Below the pieces are notes generated by a model that did no database searches, had not been told where the DNA came from, and saw only the letters and a program-made list of their open reading frames with translations. A DNA stretch of 64,000 nucleotides from assembly GCA_013400155.1 (NCBI GenBank), contig VXBM01000239.1, positions 592,635-656,634 on the forward strand, given 5' to 3'. The translations under genes were made by a program, and so were the position numbers. Numbering within the stretch: the stretch's first letter is position 1; every line of letters starts with the position of its first letter. This stretch comes from Helopsaltes ochotensis. Lineage: Eukaryota; Chordata; Aves; Passeriformes; Locustellidae. Below, in pieces: positions 51,220-62,310 of the stretch.

Positions 51220-51320
51220 TCTGGAACATGTTAGTCTTAGAGCTGTTACTCCAGACACGGGTGAGATGAGCGCAGCCATCGGGAAGTTGTACCAGATTTC
51301 TGCCAGCTCTCACGGCGCAG
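51220..51320 (+). other. Candidate internal exon (101 nt), gene unknown
   Basis: The stretch follows a plausible acceptor (CCCTCTATTTGCAATACAG, ending at 51219) and is followed by a donor of good consensus (GCAG then GTGAGC at 51321). One frame is open across it: 33 codons from 51221 with one base left over at each end. It has four CpGs in a CpG-poor area, at 51258, 51271, 51280 and in CACGGCGCAG. The peptide includes AVTPDTGEMSAAIGKLYQ and has a balanced, protein-like composition. An ATG at 51266 is in frame. I could not match it to a protein. It may be a coding exon, a lncRNA exon or a conserved element; a chance exon-like string cannot be excluded. Confidence 0.3.
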
Positions 51321-53758
51321 GTGAGCACTGAATGGCTCAGTTGGGCCCTGGAACATGAAAAAATTTACTGGTTTAATTCTCCCTTTTTATCTGAAGGAGC
51401 ATTTTCTAAACTAAAATATTTATATTACTAAGCTCTTTGGAGTATGAAATAGTCTTAGCCAGCAGAACCTAGTAATGCTGCGTGTTTGTAAATTTACTCA
51501 GCCATGTACTGAGCCATGTCCCTTCTAAAATAAAAAAAACCATTAGGCAGTTGCTTACTAACCCCTAATGCATTTTAATATTAAGGAACCCAACCTATTT
51601 CTTTGGCTGCTGCTGTATAAAATGAGATCACTGCTGGCTGCAGATACACGGTAGAGCAGGACTGTTGAAGAGTGTCTGCTGATAATAAGCATATCTATTC
51701 ACAGCTGATAATACCAGTTAGCACTTCTGTAGCACTTTGGTGCACACTCTCAAAGCACTTCACATTTCAGTAATACTCTACAATCTCCTCACCGTACCAG
51801 GAGAGCTGAAAGAAACATTGTTTGAGTCACACATACAATAGGCCACATAGCGAAGAAGACGGGGAGAAAATTCCCTGACATTGATTGGACCACACTATTA
51901 ATTTTAGGCTCTTATTGCAGTCCTTCCAAACCATCTCCAACATTTCCAGGGTATCTTATTTTACAATGTTTTGCACAGATCTGCCTGCTAGGATAGACTA
52001 GAATCACTTTCAGAGATTCAGTTCAGTGGAAAGTTATGTTCCACCTCCAGGAAATTAATCAGTGTGTTTATTTAAGCCTAAATGCTTGAGATGTGCTTGC
52101 CTTATCGAAAGTGTGCTGACTACACTAACAAATGCCTTCTTCTGGAAATGCAGCTCTGTATGACCTGCCAGCACTCCCTACTCTTTGTGCTAATTACGGG
52201 CTCCTCCCCAGAGGTTGGAAGATGCCTTTGGTCTGCTTCAGGGCCCAGCGTTTCAGATGTTAAATCGTAACACCTGTGCCTGCAAGATGGATAGAGATCT
52301 CGGGCAAACTGGTCATCTTTCATGGTCTTTCCATTCCTTCCGCTTTGGACAGAAACACAAAGCCATTATCTTCTCTTGTGCTATTGTGATACCTCTAGCC
52401 CTGGAAGGACAGAGGCATTTAAGCCTTGAAGGATGAACTGAGGGGAAATGCAATTGAACACCTGTTTTCTTTTTGACTCATTTAAATTATTGTTTGGGCT
52501 CTGGCAAAATTGTGCAGAATTGTTTTATTTTGTTTAACCCACTCCCCTGAGCCTGCCACATATGGATAAGGACTGCTCCCTTTGCAGCTGATACAAGGAA
52601 TCCAATGCTGTGCTAATTACAGGATTTCTGTGATAATGCTATCAGAAAGGTATGGCTAATTGGGATTTTTTTGTTTTGGTTTTGGTTTGGTTTGTGGTTT
52701 TTTTAGTTCTTTTTGGTTTTGGTTTTTGGTTGGTTTTTGTTTGTTTGTTTTTGGTCTTTTTTGGAAAACTATGAATTGCTTGAAGAGGAATTTTGCAGGA
52801 ATACACTGATCTTGGCAGATATGTATCATTGGAAAAGCTTCATAGAAACATGATGGAACTTTTATCTGGAGCCACTCACAGAGCACTGAACATCCTTATA
52901 CTTCCCATGTACTCAGAGGGTGCTCTGACAAATCAGCCTTTTACGTTGCAAGTGCCCTATCTGCCATACCTCACCTTCTGCTTCTCATGCAGCTATTTGA
53001 ATGCTTTTGTGTCCTATCCCACAGCTGGATTAAATCTCCTAGGGAGGGAAAAGCAACTTAATTCTACTTTAGTGGGCTGTACAAGACCTTCTAGCCAGCT
53101 AGAGACCTCAAATCCCAGCTCTTTTAGGGCATACCAAGCGTACCCATGGGGTTCAGTAATCTTGACTTGCAGCTTCACCGTGCTTGCTTCAGCACCATGT
53201 CAGTGTCTTTCCCCTCCAAGCTTCATGGAGCCTTCTCTTCATGCTCCCACTATGCTGCTGTAGCAAAGAATGGGAGTTCTGGCCCACAACCAATGTTTTT
53301 CTCATGAAAAGTGTTAAGGGATCATTAGGGTCCATCCAGACCAGACAAAACTCTCATTTTCAAAGCTTCATCTGAAACACCCACCCACTGTGAAGTGAAT
53401 GGGGCTGAATTTATCTTGAGGAAGATAAAGGCTGAGTCAGCCCAGCTGGGACTTGGACCTGTGGTTAGAGAAAAGTTAGGCACACCACATTTGAAGGTTA
53501 AACCACCAAGACATCCCCATGAGCTAAGGTAAACATACCATCATTTACTCTTCCTATCTTTTGCTGGCCAAGCTATGCATTATGTGCATAGCAAAATATG
53601 TGTATAACTCAACTTCTGGGACAAACATAGAAGACTTGAACAAAGCTGAAGTACACTCTGGCTGCTTGCATGTACAGAAGTGCGCCCGTGTTCTCATTAA
53701 AAGCACAGGAATTCTTTCCTAGAGGGTTCTTTCACCTCCAGCACAGATTGAGTCTGAG
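51321..53758. other. Non-coding stretch, no gene recognised
   Basis: The 156-codon frame at 52793-53263 is Leu, Ser and Pro rich and has no motif. The large T/G tract at 52662-52764 is listed separately. No second exon that could pair with 51220-51320 was recognised. Confidence 0.55.
52662..52764. repeat. T/G-rich low-complexity tract (about 100 bp)
   Basis: The longest T/G tract in the window, made of irregular TTTTGG, TTTGG and TTTG units. On the minus strand it is CCAAAA-rich and yields a Lys/Gln/Pro-rich meaningless frame. It probably arose by slippage. Confidence 0.9.
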
Positions 53759-53790
53759 GCTCTGCCCCAAAACTGTTCTTGGGGCAGAGC
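53759..53790. repeat. Perfect 12-bp GC-rich hairpin
   Basis: GCTCTGCCCCAA (53759-53770) is the exact reverse complement of 53779-53790, with an 8-nt loop (AACTGTTC). The stem has eight G-C pairs and would be stable in RNA or as a cruciform. The length is slightly beyond chance expectation for this window. No flanking structure suggests a known RNA gene. Confidence 0.8.
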
Positions 53791-56700
53791 AGATTCATTT
53801 CACCTTGGCAATGCCACAGCATAATGTAAGCTGCTTCTTTGTCTGAACCCGCTGATGAGGAAGACAAACCAGGGCTGGGAAGATTGTTCTGAAGGGAATA
53901 CGAGTCAGCCACACTTAAGGCTGCAGAAGAGAAGCTGTTCAGGCTTAGTGCCTAACATAACAGGAGGAGTAACCGGGTCAGGAGCCATTGCCCTCCAGAA
54001 GCTCAATCCTCCTACTGAAATCAAGAGGGAAATTATCATTGACTGCAGTGGGACAGGAACTAAGCCTTGGAGAGTGAAAAGGAGAAGTGCCGTTAGTGGG
54101 GCTGGCTTATAAAAGCCTTCACCTCCCGCTTTCTCCATGTTGTTTCTCCAAGCAGCACTCCCTGCCAGCAGCTGTGTTTGCTCTCACCCATCCAGAGTAA
54201 TTCACCTTGATCTCCTCACTGAGGAACTGATGGGAAAAGGAGGTCAGGCGGTGAGAACCATGAAAAGAAACAGTATCCGCAGATGGGACTGCATTCCCGG
54301 TTTTTCCATCTGCTTTCTGGTCTTTCAGACCTAGGTCTTTCAGCTTTCATTCGGGAGCCAGTGCTGGTGATGTTCTGGTACAGAGCACTTTGCACGCTCA
54401 CCTTTACCCCTGTCCCCTCAGCTCCTCCATCCACTGCACCATGCTGCCTTCTGTAATTTATTGTCTGGCCATCAGATTCAAAGCACTTCAGCTGAGGAGT
54501 ATCAAACATGTGCTGGATAATTCTTGTTTAACACTAAAAACAAAATGTTCTTTATTTTTTAGGCAAATTATTAAGTTCCAGGCTTTGTTTTGTTTTTGCA
54601 AGAGATTAATATCCATTAAAACTCAGTATGCTTTCCAGGTGCATAGTTTCCTCTCCGAAAATGATTTCTTCTTTGAGTGTGTGTTTAAGAAAAGTCTGTA
54701 GCTCCAGCTCTGCTCACAGGATCCCTTCTCTTTAAATGTACATGAATATGTTTGCCTTGGCTCTAGAGACCAGGCAGTACACAAAACATACTCTATACCC
54801 AGTGCTTTGCCAGGTGAACTTCAGCAAGTTCATCCCTTACCCCAAGCTTCATTTTTCTGAATGTGAAATGGGGATAATGTGGAAAAAACCATCCAAGCTC
54901 ATGTGAAAGCTCTGGGTGAGGGTGTGAGAGTGGACATTACACCCAGTCCTCCACTGTGTCAGTGGCTGTGATGTAACACACAGGAGAGGTTGTCTGTTTT
55001 TTCAAGGTATACATGTTTTCCTCAGGACTGATGTAGCCACTCCCTACAAGCCTCACATTTTGTCTATCTTCATATGCTGGCATGAAGCAGGAGATCATAT
55101 AGAGGACAAAATTAATTTCTAATTAAAGAGAAAGCCCATCTCAAAAGACCATAACCCCATCTTCCCTTCTCTGAGCATGCAGACTCTGTTGCACATGAAT
55201 GCCAGATCCTCTCAACTGGTGGACAAGGATGATCCTTTGGGACAAGGTAGGCACTCCACTCATGAATACAGATGAACAGGTTACCCAACTCCATATCATT
55301 GTTTCTTATCCTGCAGACTTGTTTGGAGGAGGGCTGCGGGTCAGCAGCACAGAGGGTTGCTCCATGGCAGCCCTGGTGCCCCATTTCCCTGCAGTGACAC
55401 AGTCTCTGTGGTTGGGTCCTGCCCTTTGCCACCCTCTAGGTATGAAAGCTGAGAGCTCCACGCACCCACTCGGTGCTAAGTTGTTGATGTGCAGCAGAGA
55501 GCTGCTAACAGAGCAAAGGCCATCCTGGGCAGCCCCTGAGGCACAAATGTGCTGCCCAGTCAGCAGCTGCTGGGGGTCAGGTTTCAAAATCACCTGTTCT
55601 GGCTGAAAATATGGGAACTTGCCTGTCAGCCACTGCCTGGTAATTACTCCAGACTCATCTGCACTTTCCTTGGCTGCATCCTAATTGAGGTTTAACAGGT
55701 TTTGTCCTGGGTGTTTGAAAAACAGTCTCCCCTCAGTTGAGAATCAAGCCAATTAACATAGTACTCAGGTTGATTAATAATAGCAAATGCTTTAAGCTCA
55801 GCTGCAAAGTCACATGTACAGTACAAATTGCTGCCGGAGCTTGACACCGCCTTGCTCCACTGGCAGTGGAGCTGCAAAGGGCAGTTCCCACCCAGATCAC
55901 TAAAAGTAGCTGTGACACCAAACAGCAATCCTTGTGCAGTTCTCAGGTGCAGCCTCCAACACCTCCAGCCCATGGCAAACCCAAATGGAGCAAATGCAGC
56001 ATTGAAAGCTGTCTCTGACAGACTGTAGGTCAGGCTTTAGCCCTTCTTTAACTATATTTCTCTTAAAAAAGCCTACGATATACATTCAGAAATGGGACAG
56101 GGATACTCTCCTTATTGCTTGCTACTAATAAGAAAAAGATTTCCTAAGTATGAAAAGCATTAGTCTCAGCATAATGTTTCTTTTATGCGAGCATTTGTGA
56201 TTGCAATGGAACTATGGAGTAATGCTAACACAGAAGCAATGACCAGAACAAACTTTCAGAATAATGGCTCCAAAGACTTTTCGTGGCTTGCTGTAAAGCA
56301 TTTATTAATTTGGTTAAGAGATGGCCTTGTGCCATATCCTGAATCTGACTCTGTGTAAGAATTTCTCTGGATACTCCCTGGAAAGATTTACCATTCCCAT
56401 TAAACGATAATGGGAAAATTCAACAAGCAGATCAAAAGATGGGCATTTTCAGAGAAGAAAATGCTATCTGAGACTGCTGTCTTCCTTCCTTCGTTATGGT
56501 CACGTACAGCAGACTTAACTCTGGCCTTCATGTTGCAGTCAAGACTTTGTTTTTTCTGGAGTCATTTGCAATCTGAAAAGACATCCAATTGCTAAGCAGA
56601 GGCTATTTGTAACTGTGGGAAGCAAAGCTCATTTCTCCAATGAGGCCAATTTTTCTGTGTCTTCACTCTAACCACTTCTTGGTTTGCTGCTATTTTTAAT

Positions 56701-59509
56701 TGCAATGTAGCTAAAATAAATAAAAAGCTTGCCTACAACAGGAAAAGGAACAGCTTCAACTTCCAAAACAGAGGTGGGTAATGTCATTGTAATTTGACCA
56801 TCTGTGGGAGGCTGAAATGACAGTTCCTTATCCTCCTGGCTTCCTTTGACCAGAAGATCCTCCCCTTTATCCCCACCTAATCCTGATCATAATCCAACAC
56901 CTCAAATACAAGCACATCAAAAAAGAGATGCCTTAAAAGCAGCACTTCTGTGAACAAATTTACAGCATCAGACCTCTTGGACAACTTGGACCAGGCCCAT
57001 CAATCTCTGAACCATCATCCTCCCTTAAGAGAGTGCATAGAAAACATTAAGTATTCAGCAATACATCAGCAAGGCTAGAACGGCTTCAGTGTAATAACGT
57101 GAATCACTGTTTGGCCATATGCTCCAATGTCTGATACTTTCCTAAGGAGCCTGTTGGAATATCACAGTATTTACAGCACTGGGAGATAGGGCTAGGTTTG
57201 TTCTGTGACTACTAGATGATAAATGATTAATTACAAACTTGCTGAGCTGTGCACCCCAGCAATCCTACACATTGACTTCTATGTTGGCGGTTTTTCCAGA
57301 CAACTGCCAAAGCCCCAGTGAAATCCTGTCATACGAGGTACCAGCAGAACCTGAATGTCTGCTGTAAGGCATCAGTGCTTCTGAGAAGAAACTGTTTTTC
57401 CTCTCCTAAATCTATTATTTTGTTATTTTGCTATACATGTTTATTTTGCTCTAAATCAAAGCTGTGACCAACAAGGTCTGGGAAGCTGTAGTGGTTATTT
57501 TTCATATTCTAGCTATCCACTGAATATTTATTTGTTATCTGCTTTGTTTCTGGTTTGTTGCAATAGTAGCTAACCTCTAGCATTTGTCTTGGGAAGGTGG
57601 GAGAATCTCCCGTTTAGGCTTTACTGAGCTGATCCTAGTTTGCATCTGAAGTTAGCAAGCCAAAACCCTGGCTATTTTTTTATTAGTGTTGTTTTTGTCA
57701 TTACTGATAGCACTGCTGAAAAACAAGGCAGAGTTAAATGACCACTGAGGAATGTTTTCTTTCTCCTAATATAACACCAATCTGCAGGGACTTGAAAAAA
57801 GATTTAGATGAGTCGTGTCCAGTAACACTGAGCAGCTTCCAAATAGAGTATTTTGGTGAAAGTTGTTCATTACTTATTTAATAGAGATCATGTGCCCTGT
57901 TATAAGCATCAGAATGGCAGTCCATTAATCTTGGGAGAAATTTTCCCTCCAATTCAGATCTTGATTTGAGGTGGAGGGAAGGGGGGCAGGGAATAGCCGT
58001 TGAGGGTTTTTTCCACTTTCAGGAGAATGGCATGTTCCTCAGGGAGACAGTAAATTGAAATTAAGGCTGTTTCAGTTGGCCTACAGGATATGCCTGCAAA
58101 TGTAGACATATCGAAATGGTGAAAAAGTCTGTCTGTGCCCATTCATATAAAGTGAATGGGTTGTAATGTTCTCCAGCCCTTGGGAACGGTGGCTAGATTG
58201 AGGAAAGAAGGCAGGAAGAATGAGATGGATTTGACATAAGTATATTTAAGTGCACTGAAGGCTTTCTCTCCTCCCTGTGGTTTAATGGTATATTCCACTG
58301 GGGTCTACAAGGAAGAAAGAGAGTGAATCCCTACAGCTTTTCTTTTTAAGGATAACAAATCTTAAAACAGGTGTGAGCACAGAAAGATCCTCTTACTTGT
58401 TGTTTTTAAGTCCTTCTCAGCCAGCCGGCACTCTGTGTGTATTATTATCATTCCACAGAGTGAGTGCCGGGGAGAGGGGACCCGGAGTGGAAGAGGAGCT
58501 GGAAAAAATAAATGACTGCAAATGAATAATATGAACTAAGTATGCTGGTCATGCTCTATGAAATTTATTATACTGTGGTTACCAAGAAGACATATTAGCC
58601 AGACTAAAAAGAACAGAAAATAAAAGGTTGCAGTGTAGGGAAATACCTTCTTGCCTCTTGGCAACATGTGAAACAAGGGAATAAGCGTGACGGGAGCTCG
58701 GGCTGCTGAGCAACTTCCCTGGATGAGGGGGCAGGCTTAGGCTGACTGAGCACAGATAGGTGTGCTTTGAATTCGCTTTCAGTAAAATATCAAGTGTGTG
58801 GATATGGGCAGAGGGGCCTCTGTTAGATGCTTTGTCTGGGGCCGATGAAGAGGAAGCTTTTCCTGGTGAACACTGATCCTGACACTGCCACCTCCCTGTG
58901 GGATGCAGGAGAGGTGCCAGCACTACCTCAGCTGGCATTTTTAGAAACCACTAAATGAAGTCCTCGGGGTGCTCCCTCCAGGAAGACCCAAAATGACACT
59001 ACCCACTGACCAGGACCCTCTTTGCGGGACTCACGCTTGCTATGCACCCTGGGGATTTCAGAATATATTCTGGGGATTTCAAAATGGATGCCTCAATGTG
59101 GACCCACTGATATCTCCCTCTTCTTTCCCTGCCCATCTCCTCTGGGGAAGACTTGGGCAAAGAGAGCCAGCTCCAATTGTCCCTTTAAAGGTCCTAATAA
59201 GGCTTATGAGTCTTTCTCATCTGTGGGAGGAATGTTGTCTCAAACTAGGATAAAAACCTTAAGGGGTGTTAAAAGCATAGTAGATCTCACTGACTCTCTG
59301 AGTGTTCGAAAATGTCTGCTGGGTGATTTTGCCATGGTTCTCATTATCCTGGTGAGGATTAAACAGTCAGTAACTTTCAGGAGAGTGATCAGCAGAACTT
59401 CAGGAGTTCACAGTATGGTAACTTAATAAACAGGAAATAAAATTAAATTAGATACCTTGCTCCCATTCCAAAATGTTTACTAAAATGAAGAAAATAAATC
59501 TCTAACTCC
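53791..59509. other. Non-coding stretch, no gene recognised
   Basis: Overlapping frames at 55112-55606 on both strands have no domains. An imperfect inverted repeat lies at 58425-58470: CCGGCACT / AGTGCCGG with an inner CTGTG / CACAG and a 4-base bulge. A short direct duplication (CTGGGGATTTCA at 59049 and 59070, 21-bp period) is also present. Nothing else was recognised. Confidence 0.55.
58425..58470. repeat. Imperfect inverted repeat
   Basis: CCGGCACT (58425-58432) pairs with AGTGCCGG (58463-58470), and the adjoining CTGTG (58433-58437) pairs with CACAG (58454-58458). Four extra bases, AGTG (59-62 of the 58400s), form a bulge on the right. The bulge duplicates the neighbouring AGTG, so it may be a small slippage insertion in a once perfect 13-bp stem. 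Confidence 0.65.
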
Positions 59510-59548
59510 AGAACAGGCTGCCCCAAGTGGTTGGACCTTTGAAACATG
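59510..59548 (+). mobile_element. Possible old CR1 scrap
   Basis: CCAGAACAGGCTGCCCCAAG followed by TGGTTGGACC resembles the CR1 3' region in which a phrase like GGAACAGGCTGCCC is followed by AGTGGTTG. Only about 30-40 bp can be aligned by eye and the flanks do not continue the match. A chance similarity is possible. Confidence 0.25.
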
Positions 59549-62040
59549 GAAGGGAACTTTACAACCTTTGCCCATGTGTTTCTGCCCCCCTTCAAAGTCT
59601 GGCAAGTTTGCAGAGGTTTCCCCTTATAGTTGTGAATTTCACATGGAAATGTAATGGTTTCATCAGGAGTTTTGTATTCCAGCTGTAATAAAAGAAGAGA
59701 TAGGAATCAAAGACAGTTGTTCCAAGGGAGTGGAGTCTGTAGTGTATAATTACAAGTCCCTCAGCCAAGGGCAGATACTTGAACTATTCCAATTCTTTTA
59801 TTACTCTTCTGAACACAGCCAGTGAAATGTTGCTAACGTACAAGGCTGCAACTGCCTCTCTTGTTTTCTTTCTCTTTTTTCCTTTTGTTTGCCCTTTGGA
59901 CATGCAAGGAGAAAGCAATACTCTTGCCCTGGATAGAGGCCAGCAACACTATTCTTCAGAGAAAGGAATTTCCACTTCTAGAAAGTTAACACCATTTTAA
60001 TTCCAGGTAAGATTTCATGATTTTGCCATGAGCTACCTGAGAAGTTTTTTTGGCTATGAATGAGGGGGACCACCGTGATTACCTTCAGTCAGGCTTGAGT
60101 GCAAACCCTAGAAAGTACAGCACAGAAGTTAAAAACATCAGGGTTTGGATGCAACGCTGTTTTATTGCACATAATCTCTGCTTAATTAGTTGGTCTCTGT
60201 GCTACCATTGACACAAATGTAAAACAGTCCTACCGTTTAAATTTCATTGTTGTTGACACAAGTGGGAAGGGTATTCTGAGCCTGTGTTTCTAATGAGGAT
60301 TTGTCTTAGGCCAGCTGAAGTGGACCTGGATTTCCTTTCTCTGGTTTGTATCAGCAGTTGTCTTCATTACATGCTATAACTGCTGCATGTAGCTTTTTCA
60401 GCCTGGCATAAGGACAATAGGTAACGCAAATATCTATATTGTTCCTGCACCCCATAATGGTATTACAATGACAATTTTATTACTCTCATAAAATTTTTGC
60501 AACTTCCCCACAGCACATTGTAATTTCACCAATGGTTGTAAAATGTCTTAAATTATATTTGTAGAAAATTGAGATGAATGGGTTTTAGTATTAATGCATT
60601 TCTCATTGTGTAATAAGAATTTTTGTCCCTTTCCTTTTGCCAAGTGTGGAGAAAAAGCAACTCAGTTCAAGTATTTGTCAACTCCCATTAGAAGCATTTA
60701 ATACTAATAAAATTTATGGATTTAGTTTCCAAAGGATACTGCCAGCGAAGTTCATGATTACTAAATCAGTACTTAAATACAATCATTGTTCACCTTATAA
60801 ATTTATGTATGTTGTTTGACATATATAAAGTGCAGCTTTGGAGGCTGAGTCAGCAGTAGAGGAGCTGTTTGCTTAATTCAAGCTTATAAATGAAAGGAAA
60901 ATTTATTACTAATAAAGCAGCAGCAAGATGTAAGACGTTCCATAAATGTTTCCTAGGTATGGTGGGCAAAATACATCTTGAACCAAAGAGCAGGTGGAGC
61001 TCCCAAACTAAGCCACAGGTCCTGAGAGCAAGCAGGGCTTCACAGAGTTTGCTCTGTTGCCTCTTCCTGGTGTGAGAAATCAGCCTATGTAAGGACAAGG
61101 CTGTGAGGTGTGGGCACCCTGGGGTGTGCAGTTACCAGTCTGGAGTTTCAGTCTGTCTGCTCGGTTATCTACGTTCAGAACTCTCGTCAAATTGAAGCGT
61201 GTGCAGCAGAGTCCGAAGCAGTGAAGTGCGAAGGTACAGTTTGAGTTGGCTGCAGTCCATGCAGCTGTGATGAAACAGGAGGGGAAAAAAAAGATGGCAT
61301 CAAGGGAAGGGTAAATTCTGCTCTTGACATCTTCAGCACTGAAAAAATATTGCCGAGGGAGAGAGGAAGAAAGATGAACATCTTGATTTTTATTACACAT
61401 AAACGCAGCACCATTTCCGAAGCAAGAGTATGAAAACAAGTTTCTGTTCGTGCTCTATTTTTGCCTGTCATTTTAGTAGTTTCTGAAGTTTTCAAATTCA
61501 GGCAAATCCACCTGCAAGGCACTAATGAATTTATCATTTGAAATACAGTCAAAGAAGAGTCACTCAAGTAGACAGACTTTGGGAGAAAAATAATTGGCTC
61601 AGGCAGGACAGGACATTGCTAAAAATACAGAGAGAGCAGAGCCCATTTTATTTGCAGAAGACTCTTCTGCAGACTTTATGTTTTCAATTTTGACTACATT
61701 TATTCAGCTGGCTGCAGCTTTTGATTTCTGGATGTTTTGATACTCTTATTATTATTTTGGATAATAATTCCAACTTCTCTGGCTAGGACACTCGGGCTCT
61801 TTTCTTTATTTTGTTCCACATATGGAGAGAAAAATAATTGATGCTGTAACTCCCTGAGGCTCACTGAGTGCCTGGGAGAAAAACGGCAACTGCACTTCAT
61901 CTGAAAAAATGTTGCTTGAATGAAAAACAAAAAAGCTGAAGCCACATGTTTGGAGCAAATGTGCTTTAACTAATGGATCCCAGTGTATTATTAACTCACA
62001 GTAACTCATAAATATGACAAGTGTTTTTTTCTTTTTACAC
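59549..62040. other. Non-coding stretch, no gene recognised
   Basis: Mostly AT-rich. The stretch around 60420-60560 is enhancer-like in texture but unproven. A 19-bp palindrome with a single central base (TGCAGAAGA C TCTTCTGCA, 61653-61671) is near chance expectation. Minus-strand frames at 61080-61567 lack domains. Confidence 0.55.
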
Positions 62041-62310
62041 CAGCGTCCAATTAGAGCCAAACGACGCCGCGTCGCTTGCGGCTGAGCGGGTGTCCCCAAA
62101 GGGTACTTATCTCCTGAAGGATTGTCTGCAGGCATGAGCCTGGCTGGGGAGGTGAGTGGGGAAGAGGGTGGCAGGAGCAAGCTGTGAACACGAGGAGACA
62201 TTCCAGCAAAGCTCCGGCGCACGAGGTGAGGAGCCCAGCGCTGTCCGTCACCGCGCCCGGAGCTGGGACCCGCAGCCGTAAAGCTGACAGCGAGGAGGAG
62301 AAAATGACGC
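62041..62310 (+). promoter_or_regulatory. Small CpG-dense patch, possible promoter or first exon
   Basis: I count 21 CpGs in these 270 bases: eight in 62041-62100 alone (ACGACGCCGCGTCGC) and eight in 62221-62280 (GTCCGTCACCGCGCCCGG). The rest of the window is CpG-poor, so this is the clearest CpG cluster. On the plus strand two donor-like sites occur, GGGGAG then GTGAGT at 62152 and CACGAG then GTGAGG at 62226. No TATA box is placed convincingly. It may be a weak CpG-island promoter, a GC-rich exon or chance. A frame running on to 62516 has an ATG at 62304 and no recognised domain. Confidence 0.35.

Noticed and set aside
52793..53263. 156-codon plus-strand open frame after a T/G tract
   Set aside because: Leu/Ser/Pro-rich without motifs; no homologue recognised.
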